The position numbers and the translations under genes are program-made. DNA of 64,000 nt from Ciborinia camelliae (lineage: Eukaryota > Ascomycota > Leotiomycetes > Helotiales > Sclerotiniaceae): positions 1,616,207 to 1,680,206 of the forward strand of contig JANPYM010000013.1 in assembly GCA_025890175.1 (NCBI GenBank), read 5' to 3'. A model generated the notes under the pieces. That model made no database searches. It saw only the letters and a program-made list of their open reading frames with translations, and had not been told where the DNA came from. This document shows, piece after piece, positions 46,575-58,180 of the stretch; position 1 is the first letter of the stretch, and every line of letters starts with the position of its first letter.

Positions 46575-47459
46575 TCATAATCTTCTTCTAACCTGCATAT
46601 CCAAATTGCCACCATATCCTCCACCAATTCGTCCTCTCTGCCCACCAGCAAGTGAAGCACCATGTCTAGCAAGTCCTCTGATCGATCCCAGTCCCTCGAT
46701 ATCGAGAATCCAATATGAGAGCCGGTGTCTCATTCCCAGTCCCAATTTCGAGTCTCCGAAATCCCGGCCCATTCCATCGATTCGCTTCCTGTCTTTGTTT
46801 TACCACATTGAGTCGTCGAATGGCGATTGGATCATCTATCGTAAGGTTTGAGTTTAAGTTTCTTTCAGACTTCTAGAGTTATATTTTGTATAAAGTAAAA
46901 GCAAAAGAAAAAGCAAAAGCAGAAGGATAAGAAAAGAAAGGGGAAGGAAAAAAGGTAGATAGACAGACTTACTAGCAATACTCTTGGGAAGTTGATAACT
47001 ACCTTTGAAAGTATCTTGCCAATTCTTGATCCGATGAAGTTGCGTATGAACAGGAGCTCCGAACCCTGCCCTGATATTTTGAGAAGCTACACCACCAGCT
47101 CCAGCTCCATTTCCATAGACATTTAGCAGGGAACCGTTCGGACCGTTAGATGTACCCCCCAGAGGCCGACCATGGAGAGAAGGAGGAACATTATGATACC
47201 CACCGCCTCCATTCTGCTGAGATCTACCTCTACCTTGAACATAATTCTTCGCCGCGGATTGAACATTCACAGAAAGATCTTGAGTGTGAGCGTGAATAGG
47301 CGGTCCATTACCTCTAGCTATATTTTGAGCAACTCTATCCTCATCCGCATGTCCATTCTGCATAGAATGATCTTGAGTTGGAAGATTGTAGATACGATGA
47401 GCGTTGTTGGTGTTGGGATGGTTAGAGAAACCCCCGGGACGGGGGTCTTGGTATACCAT
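46575..47459 (-). CDS. Unidentified Gly/Asn-rich small protein
   Basis: ATG at 47459. The first frame encodes 162 low-complexity residues rich in Asn, Gly and His, ending in the more ordered RIKNWQDTFKGSYQLPKSIA. It then meets a GTAAGT donor at 46972. Continuing unspliced gives an unlikely poly-Leu tail. Splicing to AAAG at 46793 (intron 179 bp) keeps frame and adds 72 residues (RIDGMGRDFGDSKLGLG, WILDIEGLGSIRGLARHG, then a Gly-rich end) for 234 residues. The acceptor is the weakest part of the model. The family is not recognised. The upstream 2.4 kb is gene-free, so this gene may have a long regulatory or leader region. Confidence 0.5.
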
Positions 47460-49918
47460 TTTGAGGGATCAAATGGGAGGGGATTTTTGATCGGGAAGTG
47501 GTATGTGAGATTAGAGTGTCTAATAGGTTGGAATGTGCTACCAATACTAAAATTGAAAGTATCGTTGAAATGTCGATTATCGATCACTGAAAGATAGTTG
47601 AAAAGAATTCAAGTTGGAAACAAAAAGTTTATAATTAAAAGAACCTTTAGATCTATCTCTATTATAAATATAGAGGCCACTATTTCATACATGGTAAATT
47701 TTGGTATTCGTGATTGGAAGCTCTTCTATTAGTACCTATGTATTACCATGATCGTGAATCCGAGTTCGGAATATTCGAATTTGAAATAAACTCCCCGCAG
47801 TAGTAACCTTCTAACAAGTAAACACCTACTTTGGTACACAAACCTCTCTCCGAATCACCAATCCCGTAATATTGATTCTGAATCAATTCTTCCTTAGCAA
47901 CTAGTAGATAATGACCTAATCCCCAAGTTCCTTGAAAAACTTCACATTCATATACTATCATACCGACACGATGATATGGATAATAATAATAACAATACCT
48001 AATAGACTAATAAACAATAAATACCTACCCAATAATCCAAGATGAATCCACAATGGAAATCCCAACCCAATCCAAAAGTAGCGATATAACCTTACCTTAT
48101 TCGCCCCTGAATATTAGACGAGAGATAAATTATTCCATTTCCATTCACGATTCAAACTCGTTGCTTAAAAAGAACTTCTACTACGATAAAGTATATACAA
48201 CTACCTAGTTTTACATTCCAAAATATTATAAATTATATTTTCAGTTATTGCAATTATTCAATCATTCAAATCCAAAAACTACATTCGATTTTTGGAAAGT
48301 ATCTATCGACCTACATCTATTCTAGATACCTATCTACCTAGGTAATGAAAACCTAAGCGAACATTAACCCCTCCATCCATCCATCCCTCCCCTTTAATTA
48401 CCCACCCACTCACCCATCTACCCATCTACCCAGCCCTCTCTTACAACCATCTCCAAATCTAATTCCACCTCATAATAACCCACAAGACTACCTACTACAA
48501 CAACCAGCTACCTACCTACCTTGAACTTCTATTACCAATGCGTAACTACTGTAAGCGCCCGATCTAGATATCTATATAGGTATACCTCTTCTTTTTTCTT
48601 TACATCAGGATATCCACCCCCTATAAAAAAAGCATTAACGATGAGTAAAAGAAAAGAAAATTAATATGATAAATCGATGATTTTCATCACTGGCTAATGA
48701 TTTATATAAAAGATAGTAAAGATAGATGATATCTACTATAGGATTATATACCTCTATTCCTTAACCCCCTCGCAAAACCACATCACATCTTATCATATTA
48801 GAATAATTTCAATCTAACAATATCGTTTTTATTAGGGAATCAGGTCATATAGTTTTCGATCATATAATCAAAAATCACGTAATAAGCTATACCGCATAAA
48901 GTATAAAAAAATAACATATAAAAACAACTAAACTATCACCAAATATATACTCCTTAGTCAAATCAATCTACTATAATTCCACCCTAGTACTTCCTTCCTA
49001 TCGTATTACTGGTTATCCCAGGTATATACGATTAATAGTTTTACTATATAATAATACCTTACGTCTATACCTACCTCTCTACCGACCTCCTCACTAATAA
49101 TAAAAAAATATAAAACCATTAATCCACCTCCCTTTCTCCCTCCCTCCCTCCCCCCTCTCAAACAAACAAACAAACAAACAAATGCCCATCCATCATTCAT
49201 CATCCATCACCCTCCCCCCTACCCCCTACCCTCCTCCCCCTCCCTCCTCCCCCCTCCCCCCTATCTACTGAAAATACTTATATTTCAGAAATGCGAATTT
49301 GGTCTTATAGAATATAATATACAATACATAATATATAATATATAATACACAATATATAATATACAATACATAATATACAATATATAATATACAATATATA
49401 ATATACAATATATAGTATATAATACACAATACATAATACAATCTATACCAATACCCCAAAAGAAAACCTCAAAAAAGGAAGAAAAGGAATAAATAATGAT
49501 TTTAGAGAGAAAAGAAAGTTTTGGAGTATTATAAAAAGGGGATGTAATTATTAGTGGGTATTGAATGATGATGAAGAAAGATTCTCGAGATGATGTATAT
49601 GATGATAGAAATAGATATTGTATATGTAGATGATTATTTTATCTACCTATCTAGTCTCAAGGTGATCAATATGAACATGTCTAGTATACATGGATATGTA
49701 GGATACACTTCAAGATTCCAATTCAATTCAATTTCCATGCGTAAGTTCCCTATCCTTCAAGTTCATACGATACGCCATGTATACCCGAAGCGCCAACCAA
49801 ACTCCCGTCCCGTCCCGTGCCGCACCGTACCGATTAGAATAAACACCATGCTCGCCATTAAATCAACTCCCGATTTCGCACCTCATCCATCTCATCCCCG
49901 ACTTCCCCGCACGAACAC
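47460..49918. other. 2.4 kb gene-free, low-complexity region
   Basis: AT-rich, with pyrimidine-rich runs. It contains CATC/CTAC-type repeats (about 48370-48530), a C/T-rich block with poly-C runs (about 49125-49262) and the TA/CA microsatellite at 49312-49445. No coding frame is supported. Confidence 0.55.
49312..49445. repeat. ATAATATACA-type microsatellite
   Basis: Irregular tandem ATAATATACAATA/ATAATATATAATA units, about 130 bp. The open frame across it is an artefact of the repeat. Confidence 0.85.
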
Positions 49919-50566
49919 CTAACCAAATTTCCTCGTTCCACCCTTCTCCCCACCATGGATCGTGGCTCCCGCGTTTCCCTTCCCCTTCACCTCCACCGCC
50001 TTCTTCCCATCCATTTTCTTACTCTTCTTCCCGACCCCCAACAACTCCAGATGGCCCGCTTTCGCACCGAGGGTTTTTTCCGTCATGGCGGTGAGACCCG
50101 CGGAATGTTTCTGTGTGCGTGAGCTTGGTGTTAGCAGAGACTCTTTATCATGTATGTATGTATGTATGTGTTGAACGCGCAATTTTCTTCCCCCGCCTCG
50201 ACTAATAGATAGATCGATAGTGGAGTGAAATCAGACAGGTACTTAAACTCGTCAAAGAAGCCTCGACTCTTTTGCAAGCAAATGAGGAGGCCACTAGGAA
50301 AGCCATGCATATGTAAGTGCGTCATCATATTTCTCTTTCTTTTTCCTCCCCCTCCCCTCTCATCCCGCCCATGAAACCAAAAAGCCAAGAAAAAAACACC
50401 ACAAACTAACCTTCCTCAAAACCTCACTCCTCATTAACCCCTGCCTCTTCGCCTTAATGACCCTCTGTCCCTTCTTAGGTCCCAATGCTGCTTTTTTGCC
50501 GGCCCCATTGGCTCTATTACCGCCCGCCAATGCGCTTTTAGTTGATTTGAGTGCGCCTTGAACCAT
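49919..50566 (-). CDS. Small basic DUF2462/UPF0390-like protein
   Basis: Exon 1 (50566-50411) and exon 2 (50110-49919) join in phase 0 to 115 residues across a 299-bp intron. The sequence is Lys/Gly/Ala-rich throughout: MVQGALKSTKSALAGG, then KKAALGPKKGQRVIKAKRQ, a KHSAGLTAMTEKTLGAKAGH block and a charged C-terminus. Size, basicity and order of motifs match the DUF2462 family (human relative: Leydig cell tumour 10 kDa protein homologue), whose function is not settled but which looks nucleolar. The long intron is unusual for this window, and an ATGT simple repeat lies in it near 50150-50168. Confidence 0.75.
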
Positions 50567-51906
50567 TTTTACTGCCCCCTTCCTTTTTTTTGCCTTGTGC
50601 TTTTGTGTATGTTATCGATCTCGAGTTTCGATGATCCCGACGTAGAATTGATGATGCGCGATAGATCTTATGTATGAGAGCTTAAGGTAACTCGATGACA
50701 GTTCCTCAATGAGAAACTCAATTCGTTTGCGACCTATTGATCGATGTATTCCACGTGCGATGGAATGCGCGCTGCGATTTCTATCTTATCTTATTTGTGC
50801 CGTGGAGCTTCTTTTCTCTCCAAATATCTCGTCTTATTTGTTTTTGTTTGTCGTTCGACAACTCAGATGAAGTTTTTGAAAATATTTTTATCGAAGAGGT
50901 GGATAAACAAATTTGCGGAGTGCGGCCGCTAGCGTATATCTTTTTCTTGGCACTGGTTTATGCCATCCCTTTTCGTCTCAGATTCTCTCGAATGGCATTT
51001 AGATATTATTCTATTCACTTGGTACGTAGCGTAGGTCAGTTCAAGCCTTTTATTCAAAGTTCAATTTTAGATATCGTATATTCATTTCATTTCATAATCT
51101 AAGAATTTCATTTTTTTTAAAACATCGTCCATGCATCGTATCATCGCATCCTGTTCATATCTCTCATCCGAATGTCTTCCTACTCACTCACTGTATTACC
51201 CACCGGCTTCTCCATGCCCGTAAAGCTTTGAATACTACCCTCAATCCATGACATTCATGCGCCCTCAGGTCATACCCAACTCCAGCCAACATACCTGAAC
51301 ATACCACCGCCATCTCAATCCTCAACAACACCCCTCTCCCACCCGCCCTTCAACGTAACAAGTCCCATACGAAGAAATTATCTCATCATCATTAAAAGAG
51401 AAATAAGACATAAAGAAGCCATAAGCATAACTCGATTCAAAAGACCTTGACTCGGGAGAAAAATAGGCCAGAAAGAACAGAGGGAAATCATTCATCATCA
51501 CTCATCCAATCAATGAACCCATCCAATCCTGAAATATCCATCACCCATACATATTGCATAGACAATCAAGTCATGAGAGAAGAAAAAACTGGCGAAACAT
51601 ACAAGCCTGCTTGATGCGTCATCGTTGAAAAGAACATGCGAAAGGAAAAGATAAAAGTAAAAGATACAGAAAAATACACGAGGAAAAGCAAAGCAAAAGC
51701 AAAAGCAGGGGAAAAAACATATCTTTCCTTCATAATACATCTTTCGGCCGTAACTTTGCTGCTTTTTCGTCCATATGTGTTAGTAGACCCACTGGGTCCT
51801 GAACGTGTGCCGGAATTTTCACTTGCCCAAATCTATCAAATCGTTCATTCATTCATTCCACCGGGTATATCCATCCTCAAATCGTATCAGTCCTTTATCC
51901 ACGCCT
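50567..51906. other. Intergenic
   Basis: About 1.3 kb with no supported gene. A 121-codon frame at 50737-51102 lacks protein-like pattern. It is presumably the promoter of the 115-aa gene and the 3' UTR of the next. Confidence 0.5.
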
Positions 51907-54900
51907 TCAAATGATATTCCTTGACTCGGCACTTCTTGACACCAAAACCTCATCAACTCCATTTCTCAATCCTCTTGGTGCACTGATGCTGGCTCGCAAC
52001 TTTGCATTTCTCTGCTCCCTTCTTCTCTCTTTTAGTTTTCTTCCTAGTCCTCTCAACCCCACGTATTCAATTCTCAGCCCCAATCCCGGAATTGTGTGAA
52101 TGCGACCTCCATTCCCCTCTTTGAACCCATGTCCAAACTCTCCAGGCCTTGCGTCACGAAGAACTCTTTCGTCTGCCTCTCGCATTAACGTGTTATTGCT
52201 TCTCTGCTTCACAACTCTCAAAGCATTGCCACTAGGAGACCTTCGCATTGTTTTTCGGTCTAGCGGGGCATGATTGTAATCATCGTTACCGTAAGATAAT
52301 GGAAGGATCGCAAATGTACGCTTTAATTTCCCACTTAGGCCACGCTTCGGTATGAGACGTCTATTTCCCGGACTGTGATACTCGGGGAAATAATCTTCCT
52401 CGTCTTCATCCGACTCGTTATCATTGTCTTCAAGATCATCCCAGAAGTTTGCTGGTCTCCAGAATGGGTGCAACTTACTATCATCAGCAGGTTGATCGAG
52501 AACTGATGGGTAGTGTGTAGAGGGATTTGCCTCTGACTTTGATGTCTGGGTTGAGCTGTCTTTACGACGACCATTAAGTGAAAATTTACGTTTTAACAAA
52601 CCTGCGTCTGGTATTGTTGCATCCGAATAACGACGGTTACTGAAAGCACGGCGAAAAGAAAAATTACGCTTGAGTCTGTCTGACGTCGAAGGTCGATCAT
52701 CATAATCTGAGTCGAGTCGGGTATCAAAGTCAAAACCTAGTTGACGTTCTTCTGCTGCCCCAGGTGACATATCAGAGGGAGTCGGCGGAATGAATTTGAT
52801 CGCAGGAGGTTCAGGTGGAGCACGAGGATTTCGGAGTGGAGAATCAACTCCATCCATCATGTGGAGATTTTGTGGAGGGGTTACAGGACCATCATCAGTT
52901 TTACCATTGATCTCAACAGTTGGTTGTGTGATCAATCGCCTTAAGGTAGGGGGCGATGGCTCAGATTCCCTATGTATCACAGTCCATGACTTGTTTTGGT
53001 GTGGAACCATAGATACTGCCATGGCCTGCGAAATCTCAGCGGTTGTTGCTGTAGTGCCCGCTGTGTCATATGATGCTTGTGAAAACGGCGTAGCTTGTGT
53101 AGATCGTCTGACATGAAATTGTCGTTCGTCATGATGCTCAATACTTAACCGATTGTGATCTATACTTGAGCGAGTGTTTTGTGGTTCGTTTTCCTTTTCA
53201 GAACTGGCAGGCTTTGTTGATACTTCTACGGATGCGGGCTTCGGGCACTGCTTTTCTTGAAGCATATTGTGAGCTTTGAGGCTCTCCGCAGTCAATGAAC
53301 CTGCTCGTGAAGTATTTCGACTCGTTGCAGCAGAAAGGGAAGACCTTCTGGTTGGAATGCTTGGGGGATAATCGATGGTGTGCACAGAATTGCTCGATCC
53401 TGCAGATTCAGAAATTGTGCGTTTTCTAGTAGGAGCAATGTTATCAAAGTATCCGGGTTCATTCGTTTTCGAAGATTGTGATAATGGAGCTGATTGTAAA
53501 GAATTACTCCTCTTAGTCTTTCGACTACTGGTTGAACGCAGAGACGGAGGTTTTGAAGATTTCGCAGATGACATGCGATCTGGAATTACCACAACAGGCA
53601 CACCACCCTCACGTATGATCTTCCGACGCGATTTATGACTTGAAGTGACGCTTGGGGTAGCGTTCGATGTCAAGCTTCCGTTATGTCTTTCAGGAATTCG
53701 TTCGGCTCTATGCACTAAACGATGATATTGTTCACTCGACTTCTCAGATGGTGGTGCGGAGCTAAAAGTTGATTCGTTTGAGCTGAAATCTCTCAAACCA
53801 ATTTGCTTTTTGGTATGGCGAAGGGTTCTGATTCGTGAGGGAGGTGCATCGACGACGAAAGCCTCGACAACTGTAGAAGTCGTTGATCGGCCGGACATTG
53901 TAGAAAATCTTCTTGTATCTGACATTATTGGAGATTCTGCAGCATCCTTCCGTACTCTAGGCCATGTGCCACTCTTTGAAGTAGGCTCCACGCTATATTT
54001 CTCCAATTTGTGATGTTCGAATGTCTCTTGTAATGGCAATCCTCGTACAAAATTTGTTGCTTCTGTCGGCGAAATTAGATTATCTTCCACCATTTCATCG
54101 TTTGCTCCTTGCTCGTCAAAGCCCATATCCCTATCATGGCGCTTTCGAACTGTCACATTCCTCATGAGATTATCATCCCATTCTCGTTCCACCTCGCTTA
54201 CATCTCCTGGAGGGATTCCCCATTCTCCATCAAAAGCGCCAAATTCCTGCTGTGATGATTCCTCTTTTGCTTTTGGTGTTGCAGAGCCCTCATCATCAGA
54301 TTCTAGACCCAAACCCAATCCTATTTCTCTGCGCGGAACTTCTAATACTTCTGCCGCAGATGGTCTCGCTGATGGTATTCGTGGTCGAACCGTTGAAGAT
54401 TCATCCTCGTCAGAAGAATGTACACTTTCTCGTGCTGTCCTGAAAGAATCCGTTCGCGACGAAGGATACCGAGAGTTTGACAATGCCGGACGAAATGCCA
54501 ATGGTGGCATTGCGCGTGGAGGTGTTACATCGGGGGTAGGTGGACTTTGCTGAATCGATGGTGTACTCGGTGTTGATTGTACAATGGAATCTTTTACAGA
54601 CGCGACTTCGAAATTTGGCGCGGGGACCACAAGGACATTGCTGTTGCCAGATGATTGTCGCGAATGTGCTGGTGGAGTTGGTGGAAGAAGGGGAGCGCCA
54701 ATTCTTTTTGAAGTATGCTTTAACATACGTGGATTCGAGTTATCGGAATTAGGTGCCGGCGCTGCTCCTGACTCTGTACTTGTATCTCGAGACTGGAAAG
54801 TTTGAGGACGAAAATATGTATCCGAAGGGCGACCTTCTCTAGGACGAGGTAAAATCTTATGCCTTTTCAATAATGTAGTTCCAACACTTTGAGCACCATT

Positions 54901-54972
54901 TGGAGCTTCAAAGGAGCTCCCTAGCTCACGGGACGGCATCCTGAGCCAGTTCGTCGTCTGTGTTATGAGCAT
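51907..54972 (-). CDS. Large Ser-rich, mostly disordered protein of unknown function
   Basis: A single 1021-residue frame from ATG 54972 (an ATG at 54939, MPSRELG, is also possible). The N-terminal 750 residues are Ser/Thr/Pro/Arg-rich with many SR, SP and TP sites. A more conserved-looking C-terminal third contains LKRNFSFRRAFSNRRYSDA, LLKRKFSLNGRRKDSS, HPFWRPANFWDDLEDND, RGLSGKLKRTFAILPL and ARPGEFGHGFKEGNGG. It ends with a basic helix (GRKLKERRREQRNAKLR). No catalytic or membrane domain is visible. Such proteins occur across Pezizomycotina; phosphorylation-controlled scaffolding is only a guess. Antisense frames in it are shadows. Confidence 0.8.
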   Translation of the reverse strand: MLITQTTNWLRMPSRELGSSFEAPNGAQSVGTTLLKRHKILPRPREGRPSDTYFRPQTFQSRDTSTESGAAPAPNSDNSNPRMLKHTSKRIGAPLLPPTPPAHSRQSSGNSNVLVVPAPNFEVASVKDSIVQSTPSTPSIQQSPPTPDVTPPRAMPPLAFRPALSNSRYPSSRTDSFRTARESVHSSDEDESSTVRPRIPSARPSAAEVLEVPRREIGLGLGLESDDEGSATPKAKEESSQQEFGAFDGEWGIPPGDVSEVEREWDDNLMRNVTVRKRHDRDMGFDEQGANDEMVEDNLISPTEATNFVRGLPLQETFEHHKLEKYSVEPTSKSGTWPRVRKDAAESPIMSDTRRFSTMSGRSTTSTVVEAFVVDAPPSRIRTLRHTKKQIGLRDFSSNESTFSSAPPSEKSSEQYHRLVHRAERIPERHNGSLTSNATPSVTSSHKSRRKIIREGGVPVVVIPDRMSSAKSSKPPSLRSTSSRKTKRSNSLQSAPLSQSSKTNEPGYFDNIAPTRKRTISESAGSSNSVHTIDYPPSIPTRRSSLSAATSRNTSRAGSLTAESLKAHNMLQEKQCPKPASVEVSTKPASSEKENEPQNTRSSIDHNRLSIEHHDERQFHVRRSTQATPFSQASYDTAGTTATTAEISQAMAVSMVPHQNKSWTVIHRESEPSPPTLRRLITQPTVEINGKTDDGPVTPPQNLHMMDGVDSPLRNPRAPPEPPAIKFIPPTPSDMSPGAAEERQLGFDFDTRLDSDYDDRPSTSDRLKRNFSFRRAFSNRRYSDATIPDAGLLKRKFSLNGRRKDSSTQTSKSEANPSTHYPSVLDQPADDSKLHPFWRPANFWDDLEDNDNESDEDEEDYFPEYHSPGNRRLIPKRGLSGKLKRTFAILPLSYGNDDYNHAPLDRKTMRRSPSGNALRVVKQRSNNTLMREADERVLRDARPGEFGHGFKEGNGGRIHTIPGLGLRIEYVGLRGLGRKLKERRREQRNAKLRASISAPRGLRNGVDEVLVSRSAESRNII

Positions 54973-57900
54973 AAAGTTGATTAAAAACGGGGCTCCGGAA
55001 AATGAACCAAAATCTGGGGAAATGCTTTAAAAATTCCAATTTTTATTTTGGCAGATTATTTATCTCACATAGCGAAAAAGATCGGTAGGTTGCATAAATT
55101 AAGTTGGTTTTTTATCTCGTGGTATCGGCTTCGTGCAGTATCGCAAGTTGGCAGATGGCAGATGGCAGATGGCAGAAAGTAGGCAACGAGGGTTGTTAAT
55201 GGTACACTTGTAGATCCATAAAGGCGAACAGAGCAAGAAAAAGAAATTCGTAAAAAATGTCGTGGCGATTCAGACTCGACTGAGGGTCAAGATATGTAGA
55301 ATTTTATTGGATATTGGTACTACACTTTTCGAAGTTGCGAACAAGAATAGATTGCATGCGGCAGGTCGTGCGTGATCCAGTAGGCAGTGAAGCCTTTCTG
55401 GTGGGATGGGAGGGAACTCAAGATTCGAAGAACAGTGCAGTACTCCGTAGTAGCGAAAAGGAATTGATGGGGATGGATGTGTGAAACAGGACAGGACAGC
55501 TGAGGGTACCGAGAGGACCTAGGTAGGTAGTATCTTCAGGTGCCTGGGTAGGATCGTGAGAGGATTAGCTCTCGGTCAATGACAGATGGCAACCGATGGC
55601 AATGCGACGTGCCTCCCATAGGTACCAGAAGAAAATTAATGACTAGGCCAGCTGGATAAGAAGAGGAAGGGAAGAGAGGAGAAGAAATAATTATTCAAAT
55701 TGTGTTGCGGTTATGGGTGCATATGGGTGCATATGGATGGATATAATGAAGTTGTGAAATATTATTATTCGTTGCTTGTTGCTCGTTACTTGTTACTCAT
55801 TCACTCATTACTCGTTAGGTACTCATACATCGCGAAATTCTGGTGCTGGTGCTGGTGTTGGTGCTGGTGTTGGTGCTGATGTTGGTGCTGATGTTTGAAT
55901 CATTTCATACAGGTAAGTTTGGGGTTGGAGATCTTTACCATGCTCATTGGTTGAAGTGTGGGGGATTCTAGTGCCAAAATGCTGTGCTGTGCTGTGAAAG
56001 TACTTTACTTTACGTTGCTTTGCTTTGCTTTACTTTACTTTTACTTTACGTTGCTTTGCTTTGCTTTCCTTTGTGCAGGTATCTGATATATATTACATGA
56101 AAGCTTTCGAGATTGGATCACTTGAGTCTGTAACAGTATTTTCTTACTTTTTTTGATCATTAGGGATTCCATTTGTTCAATTATCGAATCAAATTCTCAC
56201 CCTCACGCATAAAACATCAATTTATTTTCTTATTTCTTCCATGCATCTCGGGCGTTCATTCGTAACCCAAGGACCAAAGGGCTATCATACATTGACGAAT
56301 GGAAGCTGCAAAGATCTATCTTGCATGCTATGAAGCCATCTTCTTCCCTTCCTACTGGATTGAGTCGACTGCATTGCATCATGCCTTCCTGCGAAAAGCG
56401 TCACGCTCACAACTGGGAGGATTACATTACATTACTGTACAGCATGTGTTCGGAGCAGGAAAAAAAGGAAATTAAGATGGCTGGTATCAAAAGAATTTCC
56501 TTCTAGCTTGGAAGAAGGAAGAAAGAAGGAAGAGGGAAGGGGGAAGAAGGAATGTTCATTGTCATCGGAAATTACCCAGCTGTTTGCTTGGTCTGGGGAT
56601 AGGATAGGATATACCTAACATTTAATCCAGGTTTACCAAGATCATCTACGGAATCTCGTATTGTATCATCTCATATCGTATCAATCATATCGCATCGTAT
56701 CGTATCGTATCGTATTGTATCATCATCTCTTTTGCTACGCCTTCAAGATGCTTGCAAGATCCGAGATGAAGAAGAGGACGAGGCCACGTTCATCATTGTT
56801 CAAGTCGGGGGTTTACATTCTCTAGCTGGACTGACTGACAGTGCCATCGAGGTGCAGAAAAAGTTCGAAATTGACATTGACACTGTGAATAGCACAGGTA
56901 CTTTTTGGAAATTTCCAGGGTGCTAAGTGCAAGTGCGTGACCCGAGGCCCGGCCCATGACGCCCCACGAGCATACCGAGTGTACCACGTACCACCTGGGC
57001 ACGTGTGTGTTAGCTAGCTCTACATGGAGGTACATACCTAGTACGTCACTTGAAATATTTGACGCTGCTTTTAATGATTATCAGTGCTGCTATATTTGTC
57101 CGGTTGTGGAAGTCAGTCTCCAGCAGGCTGTACGGAGTCGACGGAGACACGGTAACTCCTTAGATAGGTAGGTGCCCCTTATACAATTATCTGTCAGTGA
57201 CTTGAGTTTCTTGCCATTTTATTCCCCTGCTTGTTTCAATGAATTAGTAACTAATTAGTAACTATTAGTATATTTCATTAATTCTTCTCGTCTCTGTTAT
57301 TTCACCAGTCCTTCTCTTCTCTACTATACCGAATACAATCAAGCATGGCTTACATACTAGGTAGTTTGCAACCTAAATGAACGTTTCAAGGAAACACAGA
57401 TATTTTGTCTGCACTGCTAAAGATTCTTCTTCCTTGATATTGTTTAACACTTGCTCATCGCTGCTTTCAACATCATCCTTATTCGTCATCTCCTTACCCG
57501 CTACTTTACCCTAAGCTCTTGGTCATTTACTCCTTACCCCTCCTTTTGATAAAGATTCAAAGCTTCTTATCAAGATTTCATAATACTGTATCAGTATCAA
57601 TTACCTCACCATAACAAGCGGTTGCATATTGATAGTTACACTCGAGCAGCTCAAATACTGGGATCATCAAGATTATCTGGAGTTCATCAGTATCGAACTC
57701 TCTCTATCCAATGGAACTATAACTCATTCCATCATTCATTGTTGCGTCAACCATGACGGACTTCCTATCGCAGTTACACCAAAAAATGTTTATCTTTGCA
57801 TCATACAGATTCCCTATGGTAATATTCAGACTTTTGGATTCCCCAGATTCTTCATCCCACCATCATTTGCTCTTGATGAAGGCACCGGTTTACCTAAGAG

Positions 57901-58129
57901 GGGAAAAATGCATTATGCATCAACAATAATGTTATTATTCACGATTGCTATCAGGTATGTCGCCGACCAGATATCCATTGGGCCAACATCCCCCCTATCA
58001 TTTCTTGATAGGTTAAAGTCATTCCCATAATCAAAGCCAATTGACCTATAATATTTGAATATCTCGATCTACAATGCATTGGAGTTGTGTCAGCACAGCA
58101 CATGCATAAAAGGTGATGGCATCTTTAAA
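54973..58129. other. 3.1 kb gene-free region between divergent genes
   Basis: It contains several simple repeats: GGCAGAT (about 55151-55175), GGTGCTGGTGTT (about 55842-55893), TTTGCTTTACTTT (about 56000-56070) and TATCGTATCG (about 56675-56720). A 133-codon open frame at 57629-58030 has ordinary composition but no supporting start or family. The long 5' flanks of two divergent genes fit extended regulatory DNA. Confidence 0.5.
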
Positions 58130-58180
58130 ATGCCCATTTTCTTATTTTTCCTCTTTACTTGTCCAATTCTATCTTTCACA

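Noticed and set aside
57629..58030. 133-codon open frame upstream of the ureohydrolase gene
   Set aside because: It begins without a supported ATG, shows no family motif, and could be chance; left unannotated.
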